Shown here: positions 17,542 through 25,874 of the stretch, one piece after another
Numbering within the stretch: the first letter of the stretch is position 1
Layout of the letters: each line of letters begins with the position of its first letter
NCBI RefSeq assembly: GCF_030378205.1
Contig: NZ_CP127385.1
Span: forward strand, 1,900,001 to 1,964,000
DNA length: 64,000 nucleotides
From: Bradyrhizobium sp. NP1
Lineage (GTDB): Bacteria > Pseudomonadota > Alphaproteobacteria > Rhizobiales > Xanthobacteraceae
Direction: 5' to 3'
Made by a program: the position numbers and the translations under genes
Notes under the pieces: generated by a model
What the model saw: the letters and a program-made list of their open reading frames with translations, nothing else
Told to the model about the DNA's origin: nothing
Database searches by the model: none

Positions 17542-18333
17542 CTACTCCGCCGGAACGCCGCTCGGCGCCGCATCGAGCCGCGGCGTGCGCGCGGTCTTGC
17601 GCATGGTGCGCTTGATGAACCGCGTGTCGTAGCCGTTGAAGAGGTGGCCGAGCAGGCCGCGGTCGAGATCGGAGGTGCCGAACAGCCAGTCCATGATCGG
17701 GAAGGTCAGGTTCATGTTGCGCTCCATCATGATGGACTGGTCGTGATGGGCGGTGTGATGCCGCCGGATCGTGTTGACGAAAGGCATGGTGCGGACGAAC
17801 CAGTTCTCCTCGACATGGCAGCAGAAATGCATGAACTCGTAGATCAGGTACATCGACGTCGTGGTCGAGATCAGAAGCCATCCGACGTTGGGCGAGATGA
17901 TGGTGCCGGCCACGATCGCCAGCGGGATCGACATCAGTGTGAAGGTGGCGAGCGCGTAAGGCGGAAAGAACGTCACGCGCCAGTCATGATGGTCGGCGAA
18001 GCGCATCTCCTTCTCGGTGAAGAACTGGTGATGCATCAGGGTGTGACGGTTGTAGATCGCGCGGAACGCCTTGATCTGCGAGGGGCGGTGCATGACGAAG
18101 CGGTGGATCCACCACTCGAAGAAGTTGGCGCCGACGAAGGTGACGGGAACGATCACGAGTTCCCAGGCGCGCAGGTCGCGGATGTTGGCGAGGTAGATAT
18201 AGAGGGCGGTGAAGCCGATCGTGTAGATGATGAAGACGTGCAGCCAGCCGTTGTACCAGCCGGCAACCCGCTCCCGGTAGGTTTCGCGGTAACGGCGCTG
18301 GCGATCAGACATGGGGGTCGATGCAAGTTCCAT
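17542..18333 (-). CDS. Fatty acid hydroxylase / sterol desaturase superfamily protein
   Basis: 263 aa integral membrane di-iron enzyme. All histidine clusters are visible: HRFVMH (77-82), HTLMHH (97-102), HFCCH (169-173) and HHTAHH (192-197), separated by hydrophobic spans. Relatives hydroxylate or desaturate lipid, carotenoid or alkyl chains using O2. First gene of a three-gene operon with two small membrane proteins. Upstream lies an AT-rich motif shared with the MFS promoter at 22.2 kb. Substrate unknown. An alternative start is Met8. Confidence 0.88.
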   Translation of the reverse strand: MELASTPMSDRQRRYRETYRERVAGWYNGWLHVFIIYTIGFTALYIYLANIRDLRAWELVIVPVTFVGANFFEWWIHRFVMHRPSQIKAFRAIYNRHTLMHHQFFTEKEMRFADHHDWRVTFFPPYALATFTLMSIPLAIVAGTIISPNVGWLLISTTTSMYLIYEFMHFCCHVEENWFVRTMPFVNTIRRHHTAHHDQSIMMERNMNLTFPIMDWLFGTSDLDRGLLGHLFNGYDTRFIKRTMRKTARTPRLDAAPSGVPAE

Positions 18334-18383
18334 CCTTCGTCTCCTCGGGCCGCCAAAATCGGTTGTCCCATCGCGCGGTCAGT

Positions 18384-18394
18384 GTAATATATCA
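18384..18394 (+). promoter_or_regulatory. AT-rich motif GTAATATATCA, candidate GntR site
   Basis: GTAATATATCA lies in the divergent gap between the hydroxylase and DUF6166-like genes, inside an AGTG...CACT dyad. Ten of its 11 bases recur (GTAATATCTCA, reverse strand) at 22204-22214 upstream of the MFS gene. The GntR gene between the two is the obvious candidate regulator. Confidence 0.35.
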
Positions 18395-18453
18395 CTAATC
18401 TATCAACGGTCAACGCGCTCGGTGGGGCGGACCGGAGGGAGGAGGGCTCGGCC

Positions 18454-18768
18454 ATGAAGACGTTCTGTGGGGACCGCACCATCGACGGGGTCAAGGTGAC
18501 GGTGGACGGCCGTCCGCTCGACCAGCGGCTCGACCTCCACCGCTACACCGGCAACGGTTTCGAGTGGAGCTATGAGGGGCCCGAGCCGCGTCAGCTATCG
18601 CTGGCGATCCTGGCCGATCATCTCGGTGACGCGGCGCGGGCGCAGGCGCTGGTCGAGCCGTTCATGAAGGCGGTGGTCGCCAATTTCGGCAATGAATGGG
18701 AGATGAGCTCGGCCGATATCGACGCGGCGCTCGCCGCGCTCGAGAAACGCCAGGGTGCTTCGCGGTAA
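18454..18768 (+). CDS. DUF6166-like small protein
   Basis: 104 aa soluble protein with the pattern of the DUF6166 family: an N-terminal basic region, HRYTGNGFEWSYEGPEPRQLSLAIL in the middle (split here as HRYTGNGFEWSYEG then PEPRQLSLAIL), then a C-terminal helix. Function of the family is unknown. It precedes the alcohol dehydrogenase by 21 bp and probably shares its promoter. Confidence 0.65.
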   Translation: MKTFCGDRTIDGVKVTVDGRPLDQRLDLHRYTGNGFEWSYEGPEPRQLSLAILADHLGDAARAQALVEPFMKAVVANFGNEWEMSSADIDAALAALEKRQGASR

Positions 18769-18789
18769 CGGCGGGCAGGGGGATTGGAC

Positions 18790-19899
18790 GTGACGCTCCG
18801 GTACAAGGCGGCCGTGCTGCACGCGCCGAAATCGCCGCTCGTCGTCGAGACGGTCGAGGCAAAGGAATTGGCCGCGGACGACGTGCTGGTCCGCATCAAG
18901 GCGGTCGGGCTCTGCCATACCGATCTCGAGGTGATCGAGGGCTCGCTGCGCAACCCGATGCCGATCGTGCTCGGCCACGAGGCGGCCGGCATCGTCGAGC
19001 AGGCCGGTCCCAGCGCCCGCGGCGTCGCGGTCGGCGACCACGTGGTGCTGTCATGGAATCCGCATTGCGGCCACTGCTTCTACTGCGACCGCGACCTGCC
19101 GATCCTCTGCGAGCCGTATCTGGCGCAGGCGCCGCTGGCGGTGCAGTTCGACGGCCACAGCCGCGCGCGGCTTTCCGACGGCCGCGATCTCAAGCACCTG
19201 ATGTATCTCGGCGCGCTCGCGGAATACTGCATCGTGCCGGCGCAGCAGGCGATCGTGATGCCGAAGGAGCTGCCGTTCGAGCACGGCTGCCTGATCGGCT
19301 GTGGAATCATGACCGGCGTCGGCGCGGCGATCAATGTCGCCTCGATCCACTATGGCGATGCCGTGATGGTGATCGGCTGCGGCGCGGTCGGCTTGGCGGC
19401 GGTGCAGGGCGCGCGGATGGCGGGCGCGGCCACCATCATCGCCGTCGATCTCGCCGATGCCAAGTTGCAGATGGCGCGGCATCTCGGGGCGACCCACGCC
19501 ATCAATGCGTCGAGGGAGGATGTGATCGCCGTGTCGAAAAAGCTGACCGGCGGGCGCGGCGTCGATGTCGTGCTGGAATCGGCGGGAAGCGAGGCCGGCT
19601 TCCGCGCCAGCATGGAGGCGGCGCGCCCGGGCGGCGAGGTGATCTGGCTCGGCAAGACCGACGTCGAGAGCCAGGTCGCGTTTCGCTGGGGATCGCTGAT
19701 GCAGGAAAAGCGCATCCGGCGTTCGAGCTATGGCGGCGCGCGGCCGCTGCGCGACTTCCCGATGCTGGCGCGGGCGGCGCTCGAAGGCACGCTGCACCTG
19801 GAGGAAATGATCACCGCGCGGATTGCGCTCGAACAGGTCAATGAAGGGTTTGACGCGTTGCGGCGGGGGGCTGCGATCCGCAGCGTCGTGATATTCTGA
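18790..19899 (+). CDS. Zinc-dependent alcohol dehydrogenase (MDR superfamily)
   Basis: 369 aa, class I/III-like medium-chain dehydrogenase. Catalytic zinc ligands Cys42 (CHTD), His63-Glu64 (GHE) and Cys of GCGIMTG near residue 173; structural zinc lobe Cys93, Cys96, Cys99, Cys107. NAD(P)-binding GCGAVGLAAVQGA follows. GTG at 18790 is chosen over an in-frame TTG at 18784 because the purine-rich AGGGGG is then 7 nt away. Its stop abuts the stop of the convergent GntR gene. With the hydroxylase upstream it could oxidise the alcohol formed there (inference). Confidence 0.9.
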   Translation: MTLRYKAAVLHAPKSPLVVETVEAKELAADDVLVRIKAVGLCHTDLEVIEGSLRNPMPIVLGHEAAGIVEQAGPSARGVAVGDHVVLSWNPHCGHCFYCDRDLPILCEPYLAQAPLAVQFDGHSRARLSDGRDLKHLMYLGALAEYCIVPAQQAIVMPKELPFEHGCLIGCGIMTGVGAAINVASIHYGDAVMVIGCGAVGLAAVQGARMAGAATIIAVDLADAKLQMARHLGATHAINASREDVIAVSKKLTGGRGVDVVLESAGSEAGFRASMEAARPGGEVIWLGKTDVESQVAFRWGSLMQEKRIRRSSYGGARPLRDFPMLARAALEGTLHLEEMITARIALEQVNEGFDALRRGAAIRSVVIF

Positions 19900-20658
19900 T
19901 CAGGTCTCGATCGTCTTGCGGGCAAAGCTCTCGATGTAGTCGATCAGCCGATCGGAGGCCTTGCCTGCGGCGTCCGCATCGCGCGCGGCGATCGCTTCCG
20001 CAAGCTCGGCGTGCAGGCGCGCCGAGAGCGGCAGGTCGCCCGCTTCGCGGTAGTGCTGGTACCAGAAACGCCGCGACAGGCCGTGCATCAGCCCCATCGC
20101 GCGCGCCGCGAATTCGTTGCGCGCGGCATGGCTGACCAGCTCGTTCAGCGCGCGGTCGAGCCGCATGAAGGTCATGTCGTCGGCCTCGTCGGAGGCGCGG
20201 CGCATCTCCCGAGCGATGGTGGAAAAGCGGGTGAGCTCCTCAGGTGTCGCGCGCTCGGCGGCGCCGCGCGCCATCAGCCGCTCCAGCTCGCGCCGCACTT
20301 CGAGCAGGCGCATCTGGGTCTTGAGGTTGATCTGCGAGACCAGGATACCGCGCCTTGGCAGGATCACCACCAGCCCGTCCCGCGCGAGCCGCTGCAAGGC
20401 CTCGCGGATCGGGGTGCGGCCGATCGACAATCGTGCCGCGAGCGACTGCTCGGACAGGATGGTTTCCGGCGGCAGCTTCAGCGTGACGATCAGCTCCTCG
20501 ATCTGCCGGTAGGCGCGATCGGTGAGCGTTTCATCGTCGCGCTCGCCATCGGCGGCCGCGGTGCCGCGGTCAGGAGCAGCCCGGCGGACCCTGGTGCTTT
20601 CCCGGGTCCGCTCCGTCTCGGCGCTGCGAGCGCGCCCGGCGCGTCTGTCCGCGGCCAT
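19900..20658 (-). CDS. GntR-family regulator, FCD subfamily
   Basis: 252 aa. Winged helix with LSEQSLAARLSIGRTPIREALQRLARDGLV followed by an all-helical FCD ligand domain. An Arg-rich N-terminal extension of about 45 residues precedes the DNA-binding domain. ATG at 20658 has GGGAGAA upstream; an earlier Met is possible. It lies 86 bp downstream of the MFS gene on the same strand, and motifs upstream of the MFS and hydroxylase genes match each other, suggesting a local regulon. Confidence 0.85.
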   Translation of the reverse strand: MAADRRAGRARSAETERTRESTRVRRAAPDRGTAAADGERDDETLTDRAYRQIEELIVTLKLPPETILSEQSLAARLSIGRTPIREALQRLARDGLVVILPRRGILVSQINLKTQMRLLEVRRELERLMARGAAERATPEELTRFSTIAREMRRASDEADDMTFMRLDRALNELVSHAARNEFAARAMGLMHGLSRRFWYQHYREAGDLPLSARLHAELAEAIAARDADAAGKASDRLIDYIESFARKTIET

Positions 20659-20744
20659 CTGCCGTGATTCTCCCTTCTCGTCGGCACGATATTTCACGCA
20701 TGACGGGAAGGGTCAATCCGACATCGGGCAATCGGCCGGACCCG

Positions 20745-22151
20745 TCAGTGCGAGATGCTTTCGAGCGTTCGGCCCCTGGTCTCTTCGCCGAGCACCAGCA
20801 CCACCAGCGCGGCGAGCGCAAACGCGCCGGCGCCGAGCGCGAACACGCCGGATTGGCCGGCCGCCGGCAGGATGAAGCCGATCACCGATGGCCCGATCAG
20901 CGAGCCGATGCGGCCGATCGCGGACGCAAACCCGGTACCCGTCGCGCGCACCTGCGTCGGGTAGAGCTCGGGCGTGTAGGCATAGAGCGCGGACCACATG
21001 CCGAACGCGCAGAACTGCATGCAGAGGCCGGCGACGATCAACTGGGTCTGGTCTGCGGCCCCGCCGTAGAAGTAGCAGGAGATCGCCGCGCCGAGCAGCG
21101 TGCCGATCAGCGTCGCCTTGCGTCCGACGCGCTCGATCAGGTAGGCGGCGGTCAAAAAGCCCGGCACGCCGGCGAGCGAGATCAGGATGGTGTAGAAGAC
21201 GGACTTCGTGATCGGAAAGCCCTTGGCCTGCAACAGTGCGCCGAGCCAGGTGGTGAGACCATAGAAGCCGAGCAGCGCGAAGAACCACAGGCACCACAGC
21301 ATGACGGTGCGCCTGGCATAGGCCGCCGAAAACAACGTGGCGAGCCCGTAGGACGAGCGCGTATCGACTGGATGCGGCACAGCTGCAGGCAATGGCGCGC
21401 CGTTCAGGCGCTCGGAGACCTTTGCCTCGATTCCCGACATCACCCGTTCCGCCTCGGCGGCATGGCCGTGGCTTGCCAGCCAGCGCGGCGATTCCGGCAC
21501 GTAGCGGCGCACGATCAGGACGAAGATCGCGGGGATGCCCTGCAGGATGAACACCCAGCGCCAGTCGGCAAAGGACAGCACCACATAGCTGAGGATGCCG
21601 GACGCGATGAAGCCGATCGGCCAGAAGCCCTCGAGCAGCGCGATGTAGCGGCCGCGCTGCCTGGCCGGAATGATCTCCGACACCATCGACTGCGCGACCG
21701 GAAATTCCATGCCCATGCCGAAGCCGAGTAGCACGCGCGCAGCCGCAAGCGTCTCGACCGACGGCGCAAGCCCGCAAAGGATGCTACCCGCGCCCCAGAA
21801 GATCATGCTGACCTGGAACACCCGCGCGCGGCCGAACCGGTCAGCCAGAAGCCCCGCAGAGGCGGCGCCGATGAACATGCCGAGGAAGCTCATGCTGGAG
21901 AGCAGGCCGGCCTGCGCGGTCGAGAGGTTGAAGGTCTGGCGGATCGGGCCGAGCACGAAGGTCAGCGCGCCCAAATCCATGCTGTCGAAAAACCACGCGG
22001 TCGCGATGATCGCGAAGATGCCGCGCTGGTAGGAGGTCATGGGAAGCCGCTCGAGGCGGCCGACGATGCCCGAGACGCTTGCTGCCGACGCCGCGGAAGA
22101 AGCGGTGCGCGCCCCGATGTCGATCGCGCCGCCCGTAGACAAGCTGCTCAT
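20745..22151 (-). CDS. MFS transporter, sugar/aromatic-acid:H+ symporter type
   Basis: 468 aa with 12 predicted spans. The first repeat has LLADRFGRARVFQ after TM2, and the central loop contains YVPESPRWLASHGHAAEAERV, the PESPRW phrase typical of the sugar-porter/AAHS carriers; TM10-11 has ELYPTQVRATGTG. ATG at 22151 follows GGGGAGG; the upstream extension is rejected. Probably co-transcribed with the GntR gene. Substrate unknown. Confidence 0.88.
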   Translation of the reverse strand: MSSLSTGGAIDIGARTASSAASAASVSGIVGRLERLPMTSYQRGIFAIIATAWFFDSMDLGALTFVLGPIRQTFNLSTAQAGLLSSMSFLGMFIGAASAGLLADRFGRARVFQVSMIFWGAGSILCGLAPSVETLAAARVLLGFGMGMEFPVAQSMVSEIIPARQRGRYIALLEGFWPIGFIASGILSYVVLSFADWRWVFILQGIPAIFVLIVRRYVPESPRWLASHGHAAEAERVMSGIEAKVSERLNGAPLPAAVPHPVDTRSSYGLATLFSAAYARRTVMLWCLWFFALLGFYGLTTWLGALLQAKGFPITKSVFYTILISLAGVPGFLTAAYLIERVGRKATLIGTLLGAAISCYFYGGAADQTQLIVAGLCMQFCAFGMWSALYAYTPELYPTQVRATGTGFASAIGRIGSLIGPSVIGFILPAAGQSGVFALGAGAFALAALVVLVLGEETRGRTLESISH

Positions 22152-22203
22152 GAAAAGCCTCCCCGTGTTCCCCGAATTAGGCGTTTTCGCCTTTGTATAT
22201 AAC

Positions 22204-22214
22204 TGAGATATTAC
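22204..22214 (-). promoter_or_regulatory. Motif GTAATATCTCA upstream of MFS gene
   Basis: Matches 10 of 11 bases of the motif at 18384-18394. It lies about 55 bp upstream of the MFS start, in an AT-rich stretch suitable for a promoter. A small AGGCG-TTTT-CGCCT dyad (22179-22192) lies between it and the gene. Confidence 0.35.
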
Positions 22215-22393
22215 TGATATCCGATAGAAGTGCAAATGGTTTGGCCGCGCGCATGGCTTGCGGCGTCGCGATCTCCATTTTCGGCACGAGGCCCGCCGGC
22301 GGAATCAGGAAGGTGTGCGCCGCAGCGCGGCAATGCGTTGGCCGAGAGCTGCTACGTGCGAAGGCCGATGCGCTGGCGGCAGCGGGGCTGGCC

Positions 22394-23329
22394 TTAGCGT
22401 GGTCGGGCTTTTCGACGGCGCGCGCGCCTGGGCGGAGCAGGCCGCGCCTCGGTGGTTCGGATGATGCCGTCCGCGATCAGGTCGCGGCAGATGTCCTTGA
22501 GCGCGGCCGCCGTCTCGCGTGTCGCGCGGCTGATTGGACGCCCGCGCGGCAGCGCCAGCACGCGCTCGGCGCGAAGCCAGGGCAATAGCGTTGCCGACAG
22601 CTTGCCGGCCTCGACCTCCTGATGGATGCCCGAGAACGGCAACAGCGCATAGCCGAGTCCCAGGGCTGCGATGCCCTTCATCGCCGCGCTGCTTTCCACC
22701 CGCAGCGAGAACGGCACGGTATCGGGAAAGGGAGTGCGGCTGAGCGGTACAATGGCGCGTGGCAGGCGCTTGAACTCGCCTTGCGTCAGCTTGCCACGTT
22801 TGAGCAGGGGATCGCCGGGCGGGCCGATCAGGAAAACCTGCTCGACAACCAGCGTTTCGTACAAAAGATGATCGTTCTCCTCGGGCCTAGTGACGATCGC
22901 AAGGTCGACCTCCGCGCGCAGGAGACGATCGGTCATCGCTTCCGTCAGTCCTTCGCTCAATTCGAGCCGCACGCGCGGAAAGCGATCGTTGAACAGGCGC
23001 GCGAGCGGCGGATAGAAGATGTCGGCGAGACTCGACGGCGCGCCGAGCCGCACCGTGCCGCTCGGCTCGCGGTTCTCCGTGCGCACCTCGACCTTGATGT
23101 CGTCGACGACGCCGAGCAGCCAGCGCCCGCGTTCGAGCAGCACCTTGCCCGATTCGGTCACCGCGACGCCGCGGGCGCCACGCTCGAGCAGTGGTCCGCC
23201 CAGTTCATGCTCCAGCTGCCGGATGTGGCGGCTGAGCGCGGATTGCGCGACGTTGAGCGTGCCGGCTGCGGCGACGAAGCCGCCGCGCTCGGCCACCGCC
23301 ACGAAATAACGAAGCTGCCGCAGGTCCAT
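22394..23329 (-). CDS. LysR-type regulator, probable activator of divergent hydroxylase operon
   Basis: 311 aa, CatR/CbbR-like N-terminus MDLRQLRYFVAVAERGGFVAAA with HTH at about 16-42 and a type 2 periplasmic-like effector domain. ATG at 23329 is chosen since GGAG is 6 nt upstream; earlier in-frame ATGs would overlap the operator dyad. Basic tail RRARRRKARPR. Divergent from the FAD hydroxylase gene with 106 bp between, the standard layout for aromatic-catabolic LysR regulators. Confidence 0.9.
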   Translation of the reverse strand: MDLRQLRYFVAVAERGGFVAAAGTLNVAQSALSRHIRQLEHELGGPLLERGARGVAVTESGKVLLERGRWLLGVVDDIKVEVRTENREPSGTVRLGAPSSLADIFYPPLARLFNDRFPRVRLELSEGLTEAMTDRLLRAEVDLAIVTRPEENDHLLYETLVVEQVFLIGPPGDPLLKRGKLTQGEFKRLPRAIVPLSRTPFPDTVPFSLRVESSAAMKGIAALGLGYALLPFSGIHQEVEAGKLSATLLPWLRAERVLALPRGRPISRATRETAAALKDICRDLIADGIIRTTEARPAPPRRARRRKARPR

Positions 23330-23337
23330 AACGCGCT

Positions 23338-23356
23338 CCATCTCAAGTCGAGATGG
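23338..23356. promoter_or_regulatory. LysR-box palindrome
   Basis: A perfect 7-5-7 inverted repeat CCATCTC-N5-GAGATGG containing the classical T-N11-A core, 8 bp upstream of the LysR start and about 80 bp upstream of the hydroxylase gene. Another half site GAGATG occurs near 23381. Expected to bind the LysR product for autorepression and activation of the divergent operon. Confidence 0.6.
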
Positions 23357-23435
23357 AATCCATATCAAACATATTCTTGTGAGATGTCAAAAACGGAGCA
23401 GGCTATGACGCAAGGAAATCAGGGAGTGAACGACC

Positions 23436-25058
23436 ATGGCCACGCATCCGGAGGCGCCTCGCCGGACATCCATATTCATCGTCGGTGGCGGCCCCGTCGG
23501 GCTCGCGATGGGCCTCTTGCTCGAGCGCTTCGGGATCGACGCGGTGATCGTGGAAAAAAGCCCGACCACCACCGATCATCCCAAATCGCGCGGCTGCTGG
23601 GTCCGCACCATGGAGCTTTTCCGGCAATGGGGCATCGAGCAGGCGATCCGCGATCGCGGCCTGCAGGATTCCTCCGACATGTTCATCCAGGTCGAGAGCA
23701 TCGCAGGCCGCGAGATCAGCCGTTCGCGGCCCGAGCCCAATCTGGGCCAGACCCCGGCCTGGAAATGCCTGGTGGCGCAGGATGCGGTCGAGGAGGAGAT
23801 CTACAAGGTCATCGCGCATTCCAACCTCGTGCAGGTGCATTTCTCGACCGAATTTGTCGGCTTCGAGGAGGTCGAGGACGGCGTGATCTGCGAGGTCCGT
23901 TCGATCGACACCGGCCGCAGTGAGTTCTGGCACGCCAAATATCTGCTCGCCTGCGATGGCGCGGGCAGCCAGACCCGACGCGCCGCGGGCATCGAGATGA
24001 TCGGCCCCGCGACGCTCGCCGTCGTTCTCAATGAATATTGGCGCGGGGATTTGTCGCGTTTTCCGCTGGCGCGCGAGGCCGCCGGCTATCAGGTCTATCC
24101 GAAGAAGCCCGGCATGCCGAGACGGGCCACCATTCTCAACACCAACGGCCGGGACAGATGGCTGTCGGTGATTCAGCTCGGCGAGCAGAAGGACGAACGG
24201 CCGCAGCCCTGGACCGACGCCGAGACAATCGAGATCATCCGCACCATGGTCGGCGTGCCCGATCTCGACGTGACGCTGCTCAACCGCTCGATCTGGCGCA
24301 TGAGCAAGCAGGTCGCGTCGCAGTTCTGCAAGGGCCGCGTGCTCGTGGTCGGCGACGCGGCGCATCGCTTTCCGCCGACCGGCGGCTTCGGGCTGAATTC
24401 CGGCGTGCAGGACGCGCACAACCTCGCCTGGAAGCTCGCTTACGTTCTGCGCGGAGCGGCTTCGGAAAAACTGCTCGACAGTTATGACGTCGAGCGCCGG
24501 CCGGTCGCGCAGTCGAACGCCGATTTCAGCTACGGCAACATGATCCGCTTCCGGCGCATCGACGATGCGGCGCGCTCGGAAAACGAGGATCGCATTCGCT
24601 TCTGGGTCAACGACCTCGACAATCATCTGCACAGCATCGGGCAGGCGCTCGGCTTCTCCTATGAAGAAGGCGCGGTGATCCCGGACGGCACGCCGCGCGG
24701 CGGGCATCTGACGCGCTATTACACGCCGTCCGACCGTCCGGGCGGGCGCTTTCCACATCTGTGGCTCGACATGGCGCGCAAGCACTCGACGCTGGACTGG
24801 TTCGACAAGGAGTTCACCGTGGTCGCGGGCCCGCTTGGGGCGGAATGGTTGGAGGCCGGCCGCGACGTCTCGGCCAAGCTCGGCCTGCCGCTCAACCTGC
24901 AGCAATTGCCGAACGCGCATCCGGCCGACGGCATCCAGATGGGCCCGCGCGGCGCCGTGCTGGTTCGCCCCGACGGCCATGTCGCCTGGCGCATGCCCTA
25001 CATCCCCTCCGATCCCGCGCGCGAGCTCGCCGGCGCGCTGCAAACCGTGCTGCACTAG
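23436..25058 (+). CDS. FAD-dependent aromatic hydroxylase (PheA/TfdB/MhpA type)
   Basis: 540 aa class A flavoprotein monooxygenase using NAD(P)H and O2 on aromatic rings. N-terminal FAD-binding FIVGGGPVGLAMGLLL (14-29), the central DG-type motif AKYLLACDGAGSQTR, and the second FAD motif VVGDAAHRFPPTGGFGLNSG. The C-terminal thioredoxin-like domain is consistent with the phenol-hydroxylase group. First gene of an operon with a hydrolase 2 bp downstream. Similar in architecture to the second hydroxylase at 33073. Substrate unknown. Confidence 0.9.
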   Translation: MATHPEAPRRTSIFIVGGGPVGLAMGLLLERFGIDAVIVEKSPTTTDHPKSRGCWVRTMELFRQWGIEQAIRDRGLQDSSDMFIQVESIAGREISRSRPEPNLGQTPAWKCLVAQDAVEEEIYKVIAHSNLVQVHFSTEFVGFEEVEDGVICEVRSIDTGRSEFWHAKYLLACDGAGSQTRRAAGIEMIGPATLAVVLNEYWRGDLSRFPLAREAAGYQVYPKKPGMPRRATILNTNGRDRWLSVIQLGEQKDERPQPWTDAETIEIIRTMVGVPDLDVTLLNRSIWRMSKQVASQFCKGRVLVVGDAAHRFPPTGGFGLNSGVQDAHNLAWKLAYVLRGAASEKLLDSYDVERRPVAQSNADFSYGNMIRFRRIDDAARSENEDRIRFWVNDLDNHLHSIGQALGFSYEEGAVIPDGTPRGGHLTRYYTPSDRPGGRFPHLWLDMARKHSTLDWFDKEFTVVAGPLGAEWLEAGRDVSAKLGLPLNLQQLPNAHPADGIQMGPRGAVLVRPDGHVAWRMPYIPSDPARELAGALQTVLH

Positions 25059-25060
25059 CC

Positions 25061-25840
25061 ATGGACACGATCGCAGCCAACGGCACGACGATCGCGTTCA
25101 AGCGAAGCGGCAAGGGACCACCGCTGCTGCTCCTGCATGGCGCCGAGGCCGACCATTCGATGTTCGATGCGTTCGGCAAAGAGCTCGCGCCGCATTTCAC
25201 CGTGATCGCCTACGACCAGCGCGACTCCGGGGGCACGCGCAATCCGCCCGCGCCGTACGGCCTCGATGTTCTGGCGGATGATGCCGCCGCATTGATTGCG
25301 GCGCTGGGCCATCGCCGTGCTCATGTGTTCGGCACCTCGCTCGGCGGCGCCATCGCGCAAGTGCTCGCGGTCCGCCACGCCGACCGCGTCGATTGCCTGG
25401 TGCTGGCAAGCAGTTTTCGTGTGGGTACACAGGTGTCCGCGATCAATCCGGCGGGATTTCCGAAGTTCGCCGAGCTACGCAGCCGCTTGCCGGACTCCTT
25501 GCCCGAATTCGCCGAATATTTCTTTACGCGCGAGTACCTCTCGTCGCATCCAGAGGCGCTGAACATCTTCAAGGGCAACACGCGCACCGCCGAGCAACGG
25601 CGGCGGCGCGGCGTCATCCTGGCGCAGCCGATCGCGATCGACCTCGGCACAATCACTGCGCCGACGCTGGTCCTCGCCGGCAGCGAAGATCGCCTGATTC
25701 CGCCTGATCATACGTTGTCGCTTGCGCGCGAGATTGCGGGTGCGCGCGCTGCGAAGATCGCAGGCGTCGGCCATGTCGGAACGATCCAGAACCCGGCGGC
25801 GGTGGCCGCGGAAGTCGTGGCGTTCTTACAGAATCAATAA
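25061..25840 (+). CDS. Alpha/beta hydrolase
   Basis: 259 aa. Oxyanion segment LLHGAEAD near residue 25, nucleophile Ser93 in GTSLGG, acid Asp in AGSEDRL and base His in GVGHVG complete the triad. Two bp after the hydroxylase stop. Roles in such operons are ring-cleavage-product hydrolase, N-formylmaleamate deformylase (NicD-like) or esterase; sequence does not decide. The reading frame is open far upstream inside the hydroxylase gene, but ATG at 25061 is the family-like start. Confidence 0.87.
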   Translation: MDTIAANGTTIAFKRSGKGPPLLLLHGAEADHSMFDAFGKELAPHFTVIAYDQRDSGGTRNPPAPYGLDVLADDAAALIAALGHRRAHVFGTSLGGAIAQVLAVRHADRVDCLVLASSFRVGTQVSAINPAGFPKFAELRSRLPDSLPEFAEYFFTREYLSSHPEALNIFKGNTRTAEQRRRRGVILAQPIAIDLGTITAPTLVLAGSEDRLIPPDHTLSLAREIAGARAAKIAGVGHVGTIQNPAAVAAEVVAFLQNQ

Positions 25841-25874
25841 TCAAAAAAGAGACGGATCATGAGGGAGAAAGACC

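Noticed and set aside
17161..18387. 408-aa plus-strand frame opposite the hydroxylase operon
   Set aside because: Antisense shadow; the minus-strand frames carry histidine clusters and membrane spans.
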